Source: Nemertoderma westbladi
Taxonomy: Eukaryota; Xenacoelomorpha; Nemertodermatida; Nemertodermatidae
Length of the DNA: 37,332 nt
NCBI GenBank assembly: GCA_032718475.1
Contig: JAUCBJ010004083.1
Location: forward strand, 1-37,332
Direction: 5' to 3'
In this document: positions 1 through 10,330 of the stretch, one piece after another
Numbering within the stretch: the first letter of the stretch is position 1
Layout: each line of letters starts with the position of its first letter
Position numbers and translations under genes: made by a program
The notes under the pieces: generated by a model
What the model was told of the DNA's origin: nothing
The model's database searches: none
The model's input: the letters and a program-made list of their open reading frames with translations, nothing else

Positions 1-17
1 GGGACGGCTTGCTTGAG

Positions 18-212
18 CAAGTGGATGATCATCGATTCTAAAGTTAGGTTAAGACCTTTGGATACCGAAGGGAAAATTTGGAAGTCACATAGAATAAAAT
101 GGCACCTTAAGGTTCAATTATTTATGGCTGTAGTAGTACCAGTACTTTGAAATGGGAGTCCATGCTGGGCTCTAACTGCAGAGGATAGCGAATCTCTGGA
201 TGGCACTAATAG
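18..212 (+). pseudogene. RTE-like LINE, C-terminal ORF fragment
   Basis: A decayed scrap of the same RTE-like family found at 22806-24832. Translation around 108-210 gives VQLF-A-VVPVL, then an in-frame stop, then GSPCWALTAED and SLDGT. This is the conserved block just after the reverse transcriptase in that family. Upstream, 20-95 matches the preceding block with a deletion that brings 'GK' next to 'IWKS'. It lies on the plus strand, opposite to most RTE copies here. Both ends are truncated and it cannot be functional. The assignment rests on comparison with the better copy in this window. Confidence 0.8.
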
Positions 213-1205
213 TGAACGACATTGTATTTTAAAATATTTCCCATCAAGCAACTGAGACAGTGAGGAAAGTTCCCATGTTGCCAGAAGTTATTAGTGAGTT
301 GATGCCATTCGTTTTGCGTTTCTGGCATATCATGGACAATGTTGCTGATGGTAGAGCGGCCATATGTTGAAATCTAAACGACAAATCCTGCTGGGAACAA
401 CTAGTGGCCAAGTATACTAGTGTGATTGTAAGTCTTTCACTTGCTGAAACTACGTTTGGGAGAGATTCACAAATATATATTTATTATTCTGGATCTCTCA
501 AATATATATGTGGCAGAAGATTGCAATACTCGCTCAGCTGACACAGTCTCTGTTAAGCAGGCTGAATCCACCACCTTTGCCGTTGTCTTTTATTATTTAG
601 CGACCTTCAAACTTGGTTTAAACAAGCTAGAACCACTACAATTGCGCTGGCTTTTAACCCTTTACCTCATGGGATTTTATTTTTGGAGATAGAAAATATT
701 TCACTAAATTTATTTCACACATTTCACACATGAATATTCACATTTAATACACATTTAATATTCACGCGTTTAGAAGTTATAAACTTGTTGTTCCACAACA
801 ACGTCATGAACAAAAGGGGTTTATTGAAATATAAGTAAACTCTAGGATTAGCTACAAAACGAGTGTTTGAGCAATATTTTTTCGTCTTTAGTAGTTCTAT
901 TAGGGGCATATATCAACACTATGATAAAAAAATGAAATTGAATTGCAATGTTGTCCTATGCTATTCATCATGAAATAGCTTTTTAATCACTTCGCTTTGT
1001 GGAATCATAGAAAATCATTAACAGTGTGCATCTGCATCACAATGATTTCAAGTAATGTAGTGATTATTGTCCAAAATTATAATTACAATGTTGTCCTACG
1101 ACAACATGATATTATGAAGTTGGTAAAAGATAATTTATAAGTTATAAGTTTATAAGTTGATATAATACATTGCATAGCATTAATGAATATTTGACATACT
1201 TTCTC
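213..1205. other. Gene-free AT-rich stretch
   Basis: No recognisable coding block, RNA gene or strong repeat was seen. The short open frames here have no family resemblance and are compatible with chance. Between about 720 and 1140 there are short repeated phrases such as 'caatgttgtcctA' (near 947 and 1086) and 'cacatttaatA', but no clear element boundary. Confidence 0.5.
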
Positions 1206-1209
1206 GAGT

Positions 1210-1790
1210 TATCGTGGAACAAATAAAAACAGTTACGTGATTTTGTCAAGCATAAATTAATGTTAAACTTGATACATTGCAATCTTGAATAGCCGGATGG
1301 GCAGTATCGACAACGATGTTGATCCTCTGTAAACGATGGTAGATGTCCAAATAGGTCGTACACATTGTCTTTTGTTGGCATTGGCTTCTTACTGTTAGTA
1401 ATCAGTACCTTTGGAGGTGGAAGTCCCACAGGGGCTGAGTTACACGGGCGTCCACGCTTTGCAATGAAATCTGCAGTGTGTTTTATCTTTCCCGCATGGA
1501 TCAACGCACGTCCTATCTCCATTTGAAAGTCCTTTAAAGGGATGTGTTTCTTTGTCTTATGATCTGTTCTTTCAGTTCGTTCTCTATCTCTGCATTGAAC
1601 TCAATGGCGACAGTAGAGAAGTCATCCATTTGCGATTGATAGTCCTATACAATAAAATATAATGTGGAAGTACCACTTCCTTGTACCAATGCGAATACAA
1701 TAGAGTGCCATAAGCATATCACTAAGGTTGTTATATTCTTCAATCATGAGAGGGCGATCTATTTCAATATGTTTCATTTGCTGCTTAGTA
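1210..1790 (-). pseudogene. piggyBac-type transposase relic (C-terminal half)
   Basis: Two minus-strand frames together resemble the end of a piggyBac (DDE_Tnp_1_7) transposase. Around 1783-1625 the frame reads 'DRPLMIEEYNN', then 'RKWYFHIIFYCIGLSIANG', matching the family's 'RP..+.EYN ... RSKKWW..+F.+.ldl.+.NA' block. The usual 'MGGVD..D' between them is reduced to 'LSDML', so a catalytic-region aspartate is deleted. In another frame, 1560-1210 gives 'HKTKKHIPLKDFQ', 'GRPCNSAPVG' and the terminal Cys-rich motif 'CRYCPSGYS...C...LCL...NCF..FH' typical of the piggyBac C-terminal zinc-binding region. The frame change near 1560-1622 and the missing N-terminal half make it a pseudogene. No TTAA-flanked terminal repeats were seen. 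Confidence 0.78.
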
Positions 1791-1894
1791 TAAATGAAGC
1801 CATTGATTTTTTTTATTTCATCAAATTTAAAATTAAATTTGAATACAATAATCAATTCTAGAATATTAAATATGCGTATGTGTAAAAACATTTA

Positions 1895-2369
1895 GGCACA
1901 GTTAATAGAAAGTCTCCTATGAGGAACAATATTTACTATAGGATTCCAGGAGGTACCCTCACATGGTTCCCTCACTGAACTGCGACTGAGAGACATTGCC
2001 GCAGGTGGGTAGGAGCATTCTTATATTCGGTGTTTTTCCGCCCAGCACTTTAATGAAGGCCAGACTTTCTTCACCTATTCCCCCCAGGGTCTCGATGGCG
2101 ATTGGCTGGAAGAGCAATGAACGTGGGAGCGTAGTGAAGCAGGACCTTATCGCCCCTGGAACTTTATCGCCCCTATAAATTGCTTTTTTGTTGGGAACTT
2201 ATCGCCCCCCTGTTCTGAGTATTTACTGAATATTTTACTGTAGTTATAGTTTACATTTATATTTATACTCAAGATATTTCAGTTAGATGAAGCCTACAAT
2301 TAGAAATTATATTATTCATATTTTCAATTCAATTCATAGACTAAGCAGCAGCTTAATTTAGTGTTATTC
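1895..2369. other. Intergenic stretch with a thrice-repeated TTATCGCCCC motif
   Basis: No coding region is recognised. The decamer TTATCGCCCC occurs at 2147-2156, 2164-2173 and 2199-2208 on the plus strand, an unusually tight cluster of GC-rich words in AT-rich DNA. It may be the remnant of a repeat or of a transposon end. Confidence 0.5.
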
Positions 2370-3820
2370 GTCCACATGCTCAAGCATACCATCCTTTGAG
2401 CTTATGCTCATCCGATCAGAGACTTGCTAGGGACTTTCAAAGTTAACTGTCAAAATATTGGTCTTTCTGGAGTTAATAAAAAGACCAACACTAGAACCAG
2501 CATGTTCTAATGAGCTGAGGAGCCATTAGGCTCCCTCTAGTGATTCTGAGAGTACTCCTAATTCATCAGCAAAGTCTAGATCAGTTAGGTACTTGGCAGG
2601 ATTTCCTCGACTTCTGGAGCCAGTAGGTGGAGTTATCATCACCCCATCATTATTATGATGATCTAAGGACATGCGTAGAACATAGTCAACCACAATAATG
2701 AACAAGAATGGTGCAAGTGTGTCTCCTTGGAGGACGCCCCATAACACTTCAAATGGTTCTGTGTCACCGTCAACAGTAGACACAAATGTTGTCGAACCAT
2801 CATATACTGATCTGATTGCTGCAATAATTTCATCAGGAATCCCATATAATGAAAGTATGCTGAACATACGTGAGCGAGAGACTGATTCAAAGGCCTTGAA
2901 GAAGTCAACAAAGATAACAGCCAGATGCCTGTCTTTCTTTTTTGATAACTCTTCAATTATCCTTCTAAGTGCCAAAATGGGCTCCATGGTCCCACGACCT
3001 TTACGGAACCCATTCTGATTTCCACGGAGCAGTCTCTCAATGGGATCCCTGATGCGATTTAATAGAATCCTATTGTATAGCTTTGCAGCAATCGAGATCA
3101 ATGAGATTCCCCGAAAAGAACCATAGAGTGTTAGGTTGCCCTTCTTGGGAACTGGCACCAACTTATTTGTTTTCATTTCTTGTGGGACTCTTGTTGTTCG
3201 GTACATGTCTACTATGATGGGATAGATGAGCTTTAAACACTCAGGTATTTTAAAGACCTCAGGGGGAACACCATCTACTCCACTGACACGATTGGTCTTA
3301 ATGCTCTTTGCAGCAGCCTTCACTTCTGCAAAGGAGATATCGCCAATGGGAATATCTGGGAGTGCAGACTCAGACACTTTTACTTCTATAAAGTTAACAG
3401 GCAATACCTTGTCATTATTGAGGACCTTTTCAAAGTGGGCCTTCCAACCATTGAGGCAATCGGCTGGTGATTCAGCTTTAACCTTGGTGGTTGGTTGGTT
3501 TTCCGACCAGTAAGCAAGTTGATCAATTTCCATGCCTGGGATGATTGCCTGCTGTCGTCAGCTTCATTGATGGCATCAACCTCTTGGTTTATTAGCTCCT
3601 GTAGATTAACAGAGTAATGCCTGTTCAGGGACCTAGATGCAGCTTTAACTGCATTCTTGGCCACTAGTCTGTTTGAGTCGGGACTCTTTCTGCGCCTTAT
3701 ATAGGTAATTTCAGCACTTCTGAATTTTGTTGTCAGTCCAGGGGGCCCTTTTCCTGTTTCGAGGGTATACAGGAACTGTTTCTGCAGCAGCTAACTTAAC
3801 TGCTTCTGTGAAGCGGTAGT
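2370..3820 (-). pseudogene. RTE-like LINE copy, reverse transcriptase region, 3'-truncated
   Basis: Minus-strand copy of the RTE-like family. The frame 3533-2526 carries RT motifs in order: 'GVDGVPPEVFK', 'LVPVPKKGN', 'RGISLISIAAKLYNRILLNR', 'QNGFRKGRGT', 'FVDFFKAFESVS' (first catalytic Asp), 'GVLQGDTLAPFLF' and 'DLDFADELG'. The last should be FADD, so the second Asp of the catalytic pair is Glu. The N-terminal part (3664-3386) is in another frame, so there is at least one indel near 3510. Compared with the copy at 22806-24832, sequence past 2370 (the element's 3' end) is missing, about 560 bp. Its 5' side runs further, to about 3820. It is a dead copy. Confidence 0.9.
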
Positions 3821-3824
3821 CATG

Positions 3825-4125
3825 TTTATAGAGTAATGAGTGTCATATTCGAATCAGCGACCCAGAAAAAACGCGCTAAAATCAAAACATGGTGGTATTT
3901 ACGTGATCTCCTATTTTTCAAAATTTGAAGTGCCACGCCCACATATTAGATGCATAGAAAACTGCAATACCTGCTTAATTTTCGGGAATGGAATATAATC
4001 CCATTCGATTTAGCGTCTTGAAAACCTACAAGAGCTAGCCAACAAAGCCACACTATTAGTTTTACAATTTGAAATTTGGTCCTGGGTCTACTTCTATTTC
4101 TCATGAAAATTATGATACCCATGTT
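3825..4125. other. Spacer between RTE fragments
   Basis: An AT-rich stretch without recognised coding content. It separates the minus-strand RT copy from the plus-strand endonuclease fragment. Confidence 0.4.
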
Positions 4126-4705
4126 ATGAAATTTATTCTTGCCTCAGTAAACACCCTAACATCGGGTCGCATCGGGTCCCCAATGCGACAAGGTGAGCTG
4201 ACTGCCTTGGCAGATAAGCTTTCTCTTAGCGCAGTGGGTGTTCAAAAGCACCGAATGCAGACTTGACAGACTGATGAGGTTCTTATTAAGGACATGGGGG
4301 CGGTTGGCGACTCGCCCTCGCTTCAGCAGATGATAGTGGCAATGGTGGAATTGGTCTATTGATGAATCCCACTGCACATGCAGCATTGGACAAAATAGAC
4401 CAAATCTCTAACCGCATCATCCGTTGTCACTTCTCATGTTCTGGAAGACTGGCTAAGAAGTTTCCTAAGGTGGTTCTGATTGTATGCTACTCTCCAACTA
4501 GTGTTGCCCCTGTAGAGGAGGTGGAAAATTTCTACCACAATCTACAAGCAGCTACTGATGGAGTGGATCAGCATGCATTCTTAACATTCCTGGGAGACTT
4601 TAATGCAAGTCTGCATCAATCACCTACATCGCCCTGGGTCTATAGCAATAGTGTTAACCGAAATTCCGTCCATCTTCAGGATTTTATCTCTGGAAATCAT
4701 ATTCA
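4126..4705 (+). pseudogene. RTE-like LINE endonuclease (APE-type) fragment
   Basis: Plus-strand reading resembles the apurinic-type endonuclease at the N-terminus of RTE/CR1-type LINE proteins. Around 4141-4260 it reads 'SVNTLTSGR', then 'GELTALADKLSLSAVGVQKHR'; family members have 'Q-E-x-R', so the metal-binding Glu is Lys here. After in-frame stops, 4325-4615 gives 'GNGGIGLLMN', 'QISNRIIRCHF', 'VVLIVCYSPT', 'EEVENFYHNL' and 'FLGDFNASL', which keeps the catalytic GDFNA motif. The broken frame and lost Glu mean it is inactive. It ends abruptly at poly-C. It may be the 5' part of the same family as the RT copies, but no copy here links the two. Confidence 0.8.
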
Positions 4706-4732
4706 CCTCCCCCCCCCCCCCCCCCCCCCCCT
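4706..4732 (+). repeat. Poly-C tract
   Basis: About two dozen consecutive C residues follow the endonuclease fragment. This is a low-complexity run where sequence length is unreliable. It marks the point where LINE similarity stops. Confidence 0.9.
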
Positions 4733-5614
4733 AAAATATACAAATTTTAACAGAAACGTCTGATTTATTTGTTTGTACATAATAGATTTCACTAGTCTGA
4801 ATCTGAGCGAAAAAAAAAATTTCGAAAAAAAGTACTGGGTTTGGTTATTTTGCAGCACCAAAATTACAAGTAGTTAATAATTTTCATAAAATTTGAAAGT
4901 TACTATTTTCGGCTAATTGTTTTTCAATACAGGTTGCCTGGGGCGCAAAATCCATTTGGAAATATTTAAAAATAATCTGATTACTATAAATGGCTGTTTT
5001 AGTCCTCTACGTAGGCAAAAAAAAAAACAAGTAACCAGCAGCACTTTTCACTTTGAACACACAATTTCGAATTCGTTTATTATACGATGCTATAAATTAA
5101 GCCATCACCAAACAGTACAAGTTTGAGATGTCCAGTCCTGTTTTTATTGATTCCATCGGATTCAGGACCCTCAAAACCCGTAAAACGCAAGAAACAAGAT
5201 GATAATATCTATTGATCAATTTGCATTTTCAAAAATTTGGTGCTGACACAACAATTTTTACCCACCGGCAAAAAATACAAGTCTACAAACACTAAAAGAA
5301 AAAAACAAGTTTGAAATTTCTAAATTAATTTATATGAATTCTATCTAATTGCAAATACCAAAAAACAGGTGTAAATAAAATATAGAGATGTTTCAAATCA
5401 TATTTCATGAAATGTAATTTTCAAAAAACGCCTCAACAAAGTGCCAAACGTAGAGTTAACAAATGGTGCTATAACTCGAAAACTATCAAATATTTTTGAA
5501 AACCGTTTTCACTATTAGGAAGACAATAGTTTTTTTTAGGAAAAGTCATAAAATTTTAGATTCCCTACGGCGTTTGTTTCAGAGTTGTGCAAAAAAAACA
5601 AAAATGGTTCATAT
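4733..5614. other. Gene-free AT-rich stretch
   Basis: No coding block, RNA gene or clear repeat boundary was recognised. Many short A and T runs are present. Confidence 0.45.
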
Positions 5615-6295
5615 TGACCCCCCTCCCGGGTCTTCTTTGGGGCTGGGACCAAATTATTTGTTTTCAGTTCTTGGGGGGACTCTCTTTGTCCTATACAATA
5701 ATGGGGTGAATGAGCTCCAAGCACTCAGGAATTTTAAACATCTCAGGGGGCACGCCATCTACTCCACTGGTACGATTGGTCTTGATGATCCTAGCTAGCA
5801 GCTCAGATACATGATGTACCTTAAAATTATCAGGCAATACCCTGTCTGTCATTATGTAGAAGCTTCTCAAAGTGGTCCTTCCAACCTTTGACGCGTTCAG
5901 CTGGAAATGCAGTCTTGCCCTAGGTGGTTGGTTGATTTTTCCTCCCAGTGAGAAGGTTTATTGATTGCCATGCCTGTGCTGATTGCCTGCTATCATCAGC
6001 ATTGTTAATGGCATCAACCTGCTTATTGAGCTCCTTCAGATTATCAGAGTCCTGCATGTTTTGGGACCTAGATGCAGCCTTAATTGCATCCTGGCTGTCA
6101 TCGTGTACCCGAGTCTGCGGGACTCATTCTGCGCCTTAGACAGGTCATTTCGTCACTTCCGAATTCTCTGGTCAGTCCAGGGGGGCCTTTTCCTGTTTGG
6201 AGGGTATTCAGGAACTGTTTCTGCAGCTGCTAACTTAACTGCTTCTGTGAAGGCAGTATAGCCCTCTCAGTGATCTGTTGCCTCAGAGGCATATT
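5615..6295 (-). pseudogene. RTE-like LINE copy, diverged subfamily, N-terminal RT part
   Basis: A minus-strand fragment aligning with the 24240-24832 part of the better copy. Near 5725-5625 it encodes 'SPQELKTNNLVPAPKK', matching 'PQEMKTNKLVPVPKK'. From 5740 to 6250 it follows the stretch from the 'GVDGVPPEVFK' block back through the 'PPWTDQ' block. It differs from the other copies at many positions, so it is an older copy or a sister subfamily. It continues about 120 bp further 5' than the copy at 24832, past the shared 'EAVKLAAAETVPEYPPNRKR' block. Multiple frameshifts and stops are present. Confidence 0.85.
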
Positions 6296-6298
6296 AAA

Positions 6299-6540
6299 AC
6301 AAACCAGGGATGCAAAAACTCGCTGGATTTTACATATATCCATTGGAGATCCTAACTGATAAAACTTGTAATATCAGCAGTATTTATTTATTATATTTAG
6401 GCCATCACTATCACATGAATTATATGTATGTAATACTGTTCTCCATAATAATGCTGCTTAATGCTGCATTGTAGTTGTTACCCGAGATCTCCACTAGCTG
6501 TGGCTGCCTCACTGCATACGTGCATAAGGTAAGCTCAGTA
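6299..6540. repeat. Dispersed repeat, copy 1 (begins ACAAACCAGG)
   Basis: Shares an ordered series of short matches with 12034-12270: ACAAACCAGG, CGCTGGATT/TAGCTGGATT, CCATTGGA-ATCCT, ACTGAT, AATTATATGTA, CATAATAAT-GTG/CTG and GCATAC. A shorter third copy starts at 10934. It adjoins the RTE fragment at 5615-6295, so it could be the 5' part of that element, but no coding similarity was seen. Family unknown. Confidence 0.6.
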
Positions 6541-6689
6541 AGCCTGTAAGGCCAGCTGAAAGAGGGCACAGGAGCAAAATGGGCCTTGGGAATTACAAGT
6601 GTGTAGTTAATGTAATTACATCAGTCCAGGACAAGGCAATATAATCATGTTTTGCTCCATTGTTCAATATCTCAAGACTTGTTTTGATA

Positions 6690-7599
6690 ACATGGCCTAC
6701 TATATTTATACGGCCTAACAGGTCACTTGAACCGGCCTCTTAAAAAGAGGCGAGTTTTTTTAAACAATATTTTGAGATTTTGATATGTGGAGAGTTCTAT
6801 AAATTTTCATTTGCAGCAATTTGGTTAACGGACGTAATTGAAGTCGCCTCGTTAAGGAAGATGTTTTAGATAGGTTTAGCTAGTGATTTCAACACAGGTT
6901 CCGACATCCTACTTCCTTCAATAATTATTTTTTAGTAGCTAGTTTTTATTACTATTTGTATAGAAAATATTCCAGAACATGTTTGCTCTTAATTTAAAAA
7001 AAAATATGTTCTAGAACAAACATTTTTTGTTCTAGAACATTTTTTTAAAAATCTGGATTCAATTTAAAACGCATGGAATCGTTCTAAAACGTGTTGAAAA
7101 TCAATAAAAAAAATTGTGAAAAAAAATATTGTTGAAAAATCTTAATGAAAAAAAAATTTCGAAAATTTTTTTATTAATTTTAAACACGTTTTAGAACGAT
7201 TCCGCGTTTTAAATAGAATCCAGATTTTTTTCAAAAAAATGTTCTAGAACAAAAAATATTTTTTTTAAAAACGAAGAGCTAACATGGTCTGGAACATTTT
7301 CTATACAAATAGTAATAAAATCTAGCTCCTAAAAGTATTTATAGAAGGAAGTAGGATGTCGGAACCAGTGTTGAAATTACTAGCTAAACCTATCTAAAAC
7401 ACTAGCTATCATAAAATTTAGTGTCTTCCTTAATAAACGAGGCGACTTCAATTACGTCCGTTGACCAAATTACAGCAAATGAAAAATTATAGAACTCTCC
7501 CCATATCAAAATCTCAAAATATTGTTAAAGAAAACTGGCCTCTTTTTAAGAGGCCAGTTCAAGTGACCTGTTAGGCCGTATAAATATAGTAGGCCATGG
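6690..7599. mobile_element. 910-bp palindromic (foldback/MITE-like) element
   Basis: The left half (6690 to about 7140) and the reverse complement of the right half (7599 back to about 7160) match almost throughout. Shared blocks start with CATGGCCTACTATATTTATA and include CAGGTCACTTGAA, GGACGTAATTGAAGTCGCC, TAGGTTTAGCTAGT, TTCCGACATCCTACTTCC and GAATCGTTCTAAAACGTGTT. One arm has an extra insert of about 27 bp near 7400. Almost no unique centre remains. A possible 5-bp target duplication TGATA sits at 6685-6689 and 7600-7604. No transposase is encoded, so it would be non-autonomous. A transcript would fold into a long hairpin. Confidence 0.9.
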
Positions 7600-7604
7600 T
7601 GATA

Positions 7605-8170
7605 GATTTCAAATTAAATCTACCAACTTAATATTCCCTGCCGATTGTTAAAGTTTCTCATATTCATTTGTAAAGTTCTAGAACTATTTTAATGGTACAT
7701 AATTTAATTTCGTGGTTTTTTTAACAAACTGTCATCAAATTTGTTTTGTTGTTTCTTTCATTATTTTTGGATGATTAGTTGCTATGAGGTAATTATAACC
7801 CAATTGAGTTAAGACAATACAACTGTATATGTATGACAGTGCAATAAATCTAATTATCAATAAAAGTAATACTACTAAATAGCTGACTTTACTATTTAGT
7901 TTTTATAAATTTTTCGTAGGAGCTTGCAGATATGATGAATGAGAGGGCAATCATAGTGGGATCCTTTGTACAGGTTAATAGACCCTGCATTAGTCCCTTT
8001 AAAGTATAGCCATTTATGGCGCCTTTTAGTTCTAAAATGGCCACAATCCATTTTTAGTTGATCACGTCGAAAAACGTTTTCATTATGTTTGGTTTTATCT
8101 CTCAGTGTTCCCAATTTGGAACATCTATTTAAATTCAAATGGAGGCAAATTAATTTAGGCTTATATGCAT
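7605..8170. other. Spacer with an unassigned minus-strand frame (8216-7896)
   Basis: A 106-codon minus-strand frame is open here, rich in Lys, His and Cys ('CGHFRTKRRHKWLYF', 'HYDCPLIHHICKLL'). Its start overlaps the plus-strand LINE ORF, so at least that end is a shadow. I recognise no family, and there are no convincing gene signals around it. The rest of the stretch is AT-rich and featureless. Confidence 0.3.
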
Positions 8171-8174
8171 AGTT

Positions 8175-9340
8175 GCATATTTGGATCTCTCTGCGGCATT
8201 TGACACGGTACATCATGGAAATCTAAAGTACAAATTAAACCGCATATTTGGATTCAACAGTACTGCATTAAATCTCTTTGATACGTATCTTAGCAACCGT
8301 TATCAATAGGTTTTGATCAATGGGGAAAAATCTGAAACAACATTACTTTTAACAGGAGTCCCACAGGGTAGTGTCTTGGGCCCTGTGTTATATAATGCTT
8401 ATATGACTGACCTGTTTTGTATGCTAGATGATAGAGATGCTCTGTTCGCCAACTACGCTGATGACACGCAATTGTTTCTATCAGGCATGGCTCAGGCTGT
8501 TGCTGATATAAAGAAATGCTTCGTAAAATTATTCGATTGTGTTGCCTTGGTGATGAACAACCTATTGCAATTAAATGCAGATAAAACGGAAGTATTACTG
8601 GTTGGATCATTGCAACAGACAAACAAAATCCACATTTCTGAAAAACGCATCTGCTTTGGTGGCGAGACAATAGCATTCTCTGAATACGTGAAATGTCTGG
8701 GAGTAGTATGGGATGGGCAGTTAAAATTAAAAAAGCATATTATAACGACAGCATCAAAGACAAAATATTATCTACGATCTCTAAACTCTATACCGAATCA
8801 AGAAATATCTAACACGCACATCTGTCGAAACATTGGTTAATGGGTTTATTACATCGCGTTTGGAATATTCAAACTCAATTCTCGGATCTTGCTCCAATTC
8901 CATTATCAGACGTTTACAGACTGTACAAAACAGCGCAGCTAGACTAGTTACAAACTCCCCTCGTTATGATATAGCAACAGATGGACATTATATATACCAT
9001 TCTGCCACTGCTATGTTACGGGAGCTACATTGGCTACCAGTTGCAAAGAGCATCTCGCATCTGTTATAAGCAGATTCTGTCATGCTATAAATGTTTGAAT
9101 GGCACTGGTCCAGAATACTTAAAGAGTCAGTTAACGAAAGTTGAACCAGTGCGCCGATTGCGGTCTGGGACAGTGGCCTGCATTCAGGTGCCTCGTGTCT
9201 CCTCGGCATTGGCACAGCGTGCTTTCTACCGTGCTGCCCCAGATTCATGGAACAGGCTTCGTGTTGCGATTAGGCCGCACAAAGGCCTGGAATTGGGCGA
9301 TTTTAAATCAAAACTAAAGACGTATTTATTCAATAAATAA
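8175..9340 (+). pseudogene. CR1/L2-like non-LTR retrotransposon, RT and C-terminal region
   Basis: A plus-strand, 5'-truncated LINE. RT motifs in order: 'LDLSAAFDTVHH' (8181, first catalytic Asp), an in-frame TAG at 8307, 'TGVPQGSVLGPVLYNAYM' (about 8355) and 'NYADDTQLFL' (about 8450, catalytic YADD intact). After frame changes near 8820 and 9050 the C-terminal block follows: 'FITSRLEYSNSIL', 'RRLQTVQNSAARLV', 'LRELHWLPV', 'CLNGTGPEYLKS', 'RRLRSGT', 'RAFYRAAPDSWNRL' and 'FKSKLKTYLFNK', ending in a stop at 9340. This order is typical of the CR1/L2/Jockey group. It is a different lineage from the RTE copies. One stop and two frameshifts make it non-functional. Confidence 0.92.
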
Positions 9341-9485
9341 GTTACGGTACTATTATAGTTGTGCAGTAGTAGTAGTAGTTGTAACAGCATTTAGTTCGGG
9401 TAGCTGCAGGCGCCCTGATAGGATCATAAGATCTCTAAGGGCGCCTACATTAACAAATATAAGTGCTATTATTATTAATATTATT
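9341..9485 (+). repeat. 3' UTR of the CR1/L2-like element with hairpin and ATT-rich end
   Basis: After the stop codon lie a GTA-type run (9366-9380), a perfect 9-bp inverted repeat AGGCGCCCT (9408-9416) / AGGGCGCCT (9438-9446) with a 21-nt loop, and then ATTATTATTAATATTATTA near 9468-9486. A 3' stem-loop followed by short tandem repeats is known from L2/CR1-type elements, whose reverse transcriptase recognises the 3' end of the RNA. The exact end of the element is inferred. Confidence 0.75.
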
Positions 9486-9489
9486 ACTT

Positions 9490-10110
9490 TTTTTAATGTT
9501 AATATATTTAGGAAGAGTGGAATATTGTTTTTTATTTTGAACTTAAAATCTTTTCAAACTTCAAGTTGGTCATTTGGCATGCCAAATTATGCCAATTCTT
9601 ATTTTTTTCGATTTTTGGGACATGCTAAATATAGTGATAAAAAACGTTACAAATTTGGTATTCCAAACTACGTAGTGCCGACATTAAAATTCGATATTTA
9701 AATAATGTGACATTATTATTTTATAACAAAATTCCGAAAAACGACCACCTTGTGCCAAATTACTCCCTTTAAACATTGATGTCACTAAAAATTGATGTGA
9801 CTAAAAAATCGTTAAAAATTATATATAATTATATATTAACGAATAATGTATTTGTGTCCAGCTTTATCAAAAACGACCAGCTATTGTCCCATTTGGGAAC
9901 ACTATATAGGAACGTATTTCTGCTCTAAAGCAATATTTAAAATATAACCAAATACTGTTTGATTATGGATGTGGGTAGAACGAATGCAATATGTATAGCC
10001 GAAATAAACCTTTTCTTATGCAATTTTTTGTCCTCTTTGGGAACATTAGTAAGCACCAAAGTATAGGCGCATTAGGCCAACACTTTACCAGATCTTCAGT
10101 ATATCAGTAG
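9490..10110. other. Gene-free AT-rich stretch
   Basis: No coding region or RNA gene was recognised. A few phrases recur ('aaaacgaccA', 'ttgggaacA') but no repeat unit could be delimited. Confidence 0.4.
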
Positions 10111-10119
10111 GGTGTATAC

Positions 10120-10330
10120 TGTATTGGCTCGTCGGGATGCGAAAATAAATCTAATTCTAATGGAGCTCAATAGGGCATGTGAGCTCGGTTCAGGACTCGA
10201 AAATATATCTAATGGAGCTCAGTAGTGCATGATGGCTCTGTTCAGGACGCGAAAATAGATCTAATGGAGCTCAGTTACGTGTGTTGGCTCGGTTCAGGAT
10301 GGGCAAATAGATCTAATGGAGCGCAATGTT
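10120..10330. repeat. 52-bp tandem repeat, about four units
   Basis: The core TAATGGAGC(T/G)CA recurs with its TGGAGC word starting at 10161, 10213, 10265 and 10317, a constant spacing of 52 bp. Each unit also carries 'GGCTCGGTTCAGGA-GCGAAAATA' with a few substitutions. The first unit has a small internal insertion. The outer units are diverged or partial, so this is an aged minisatellite. Confidence 0.85.
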
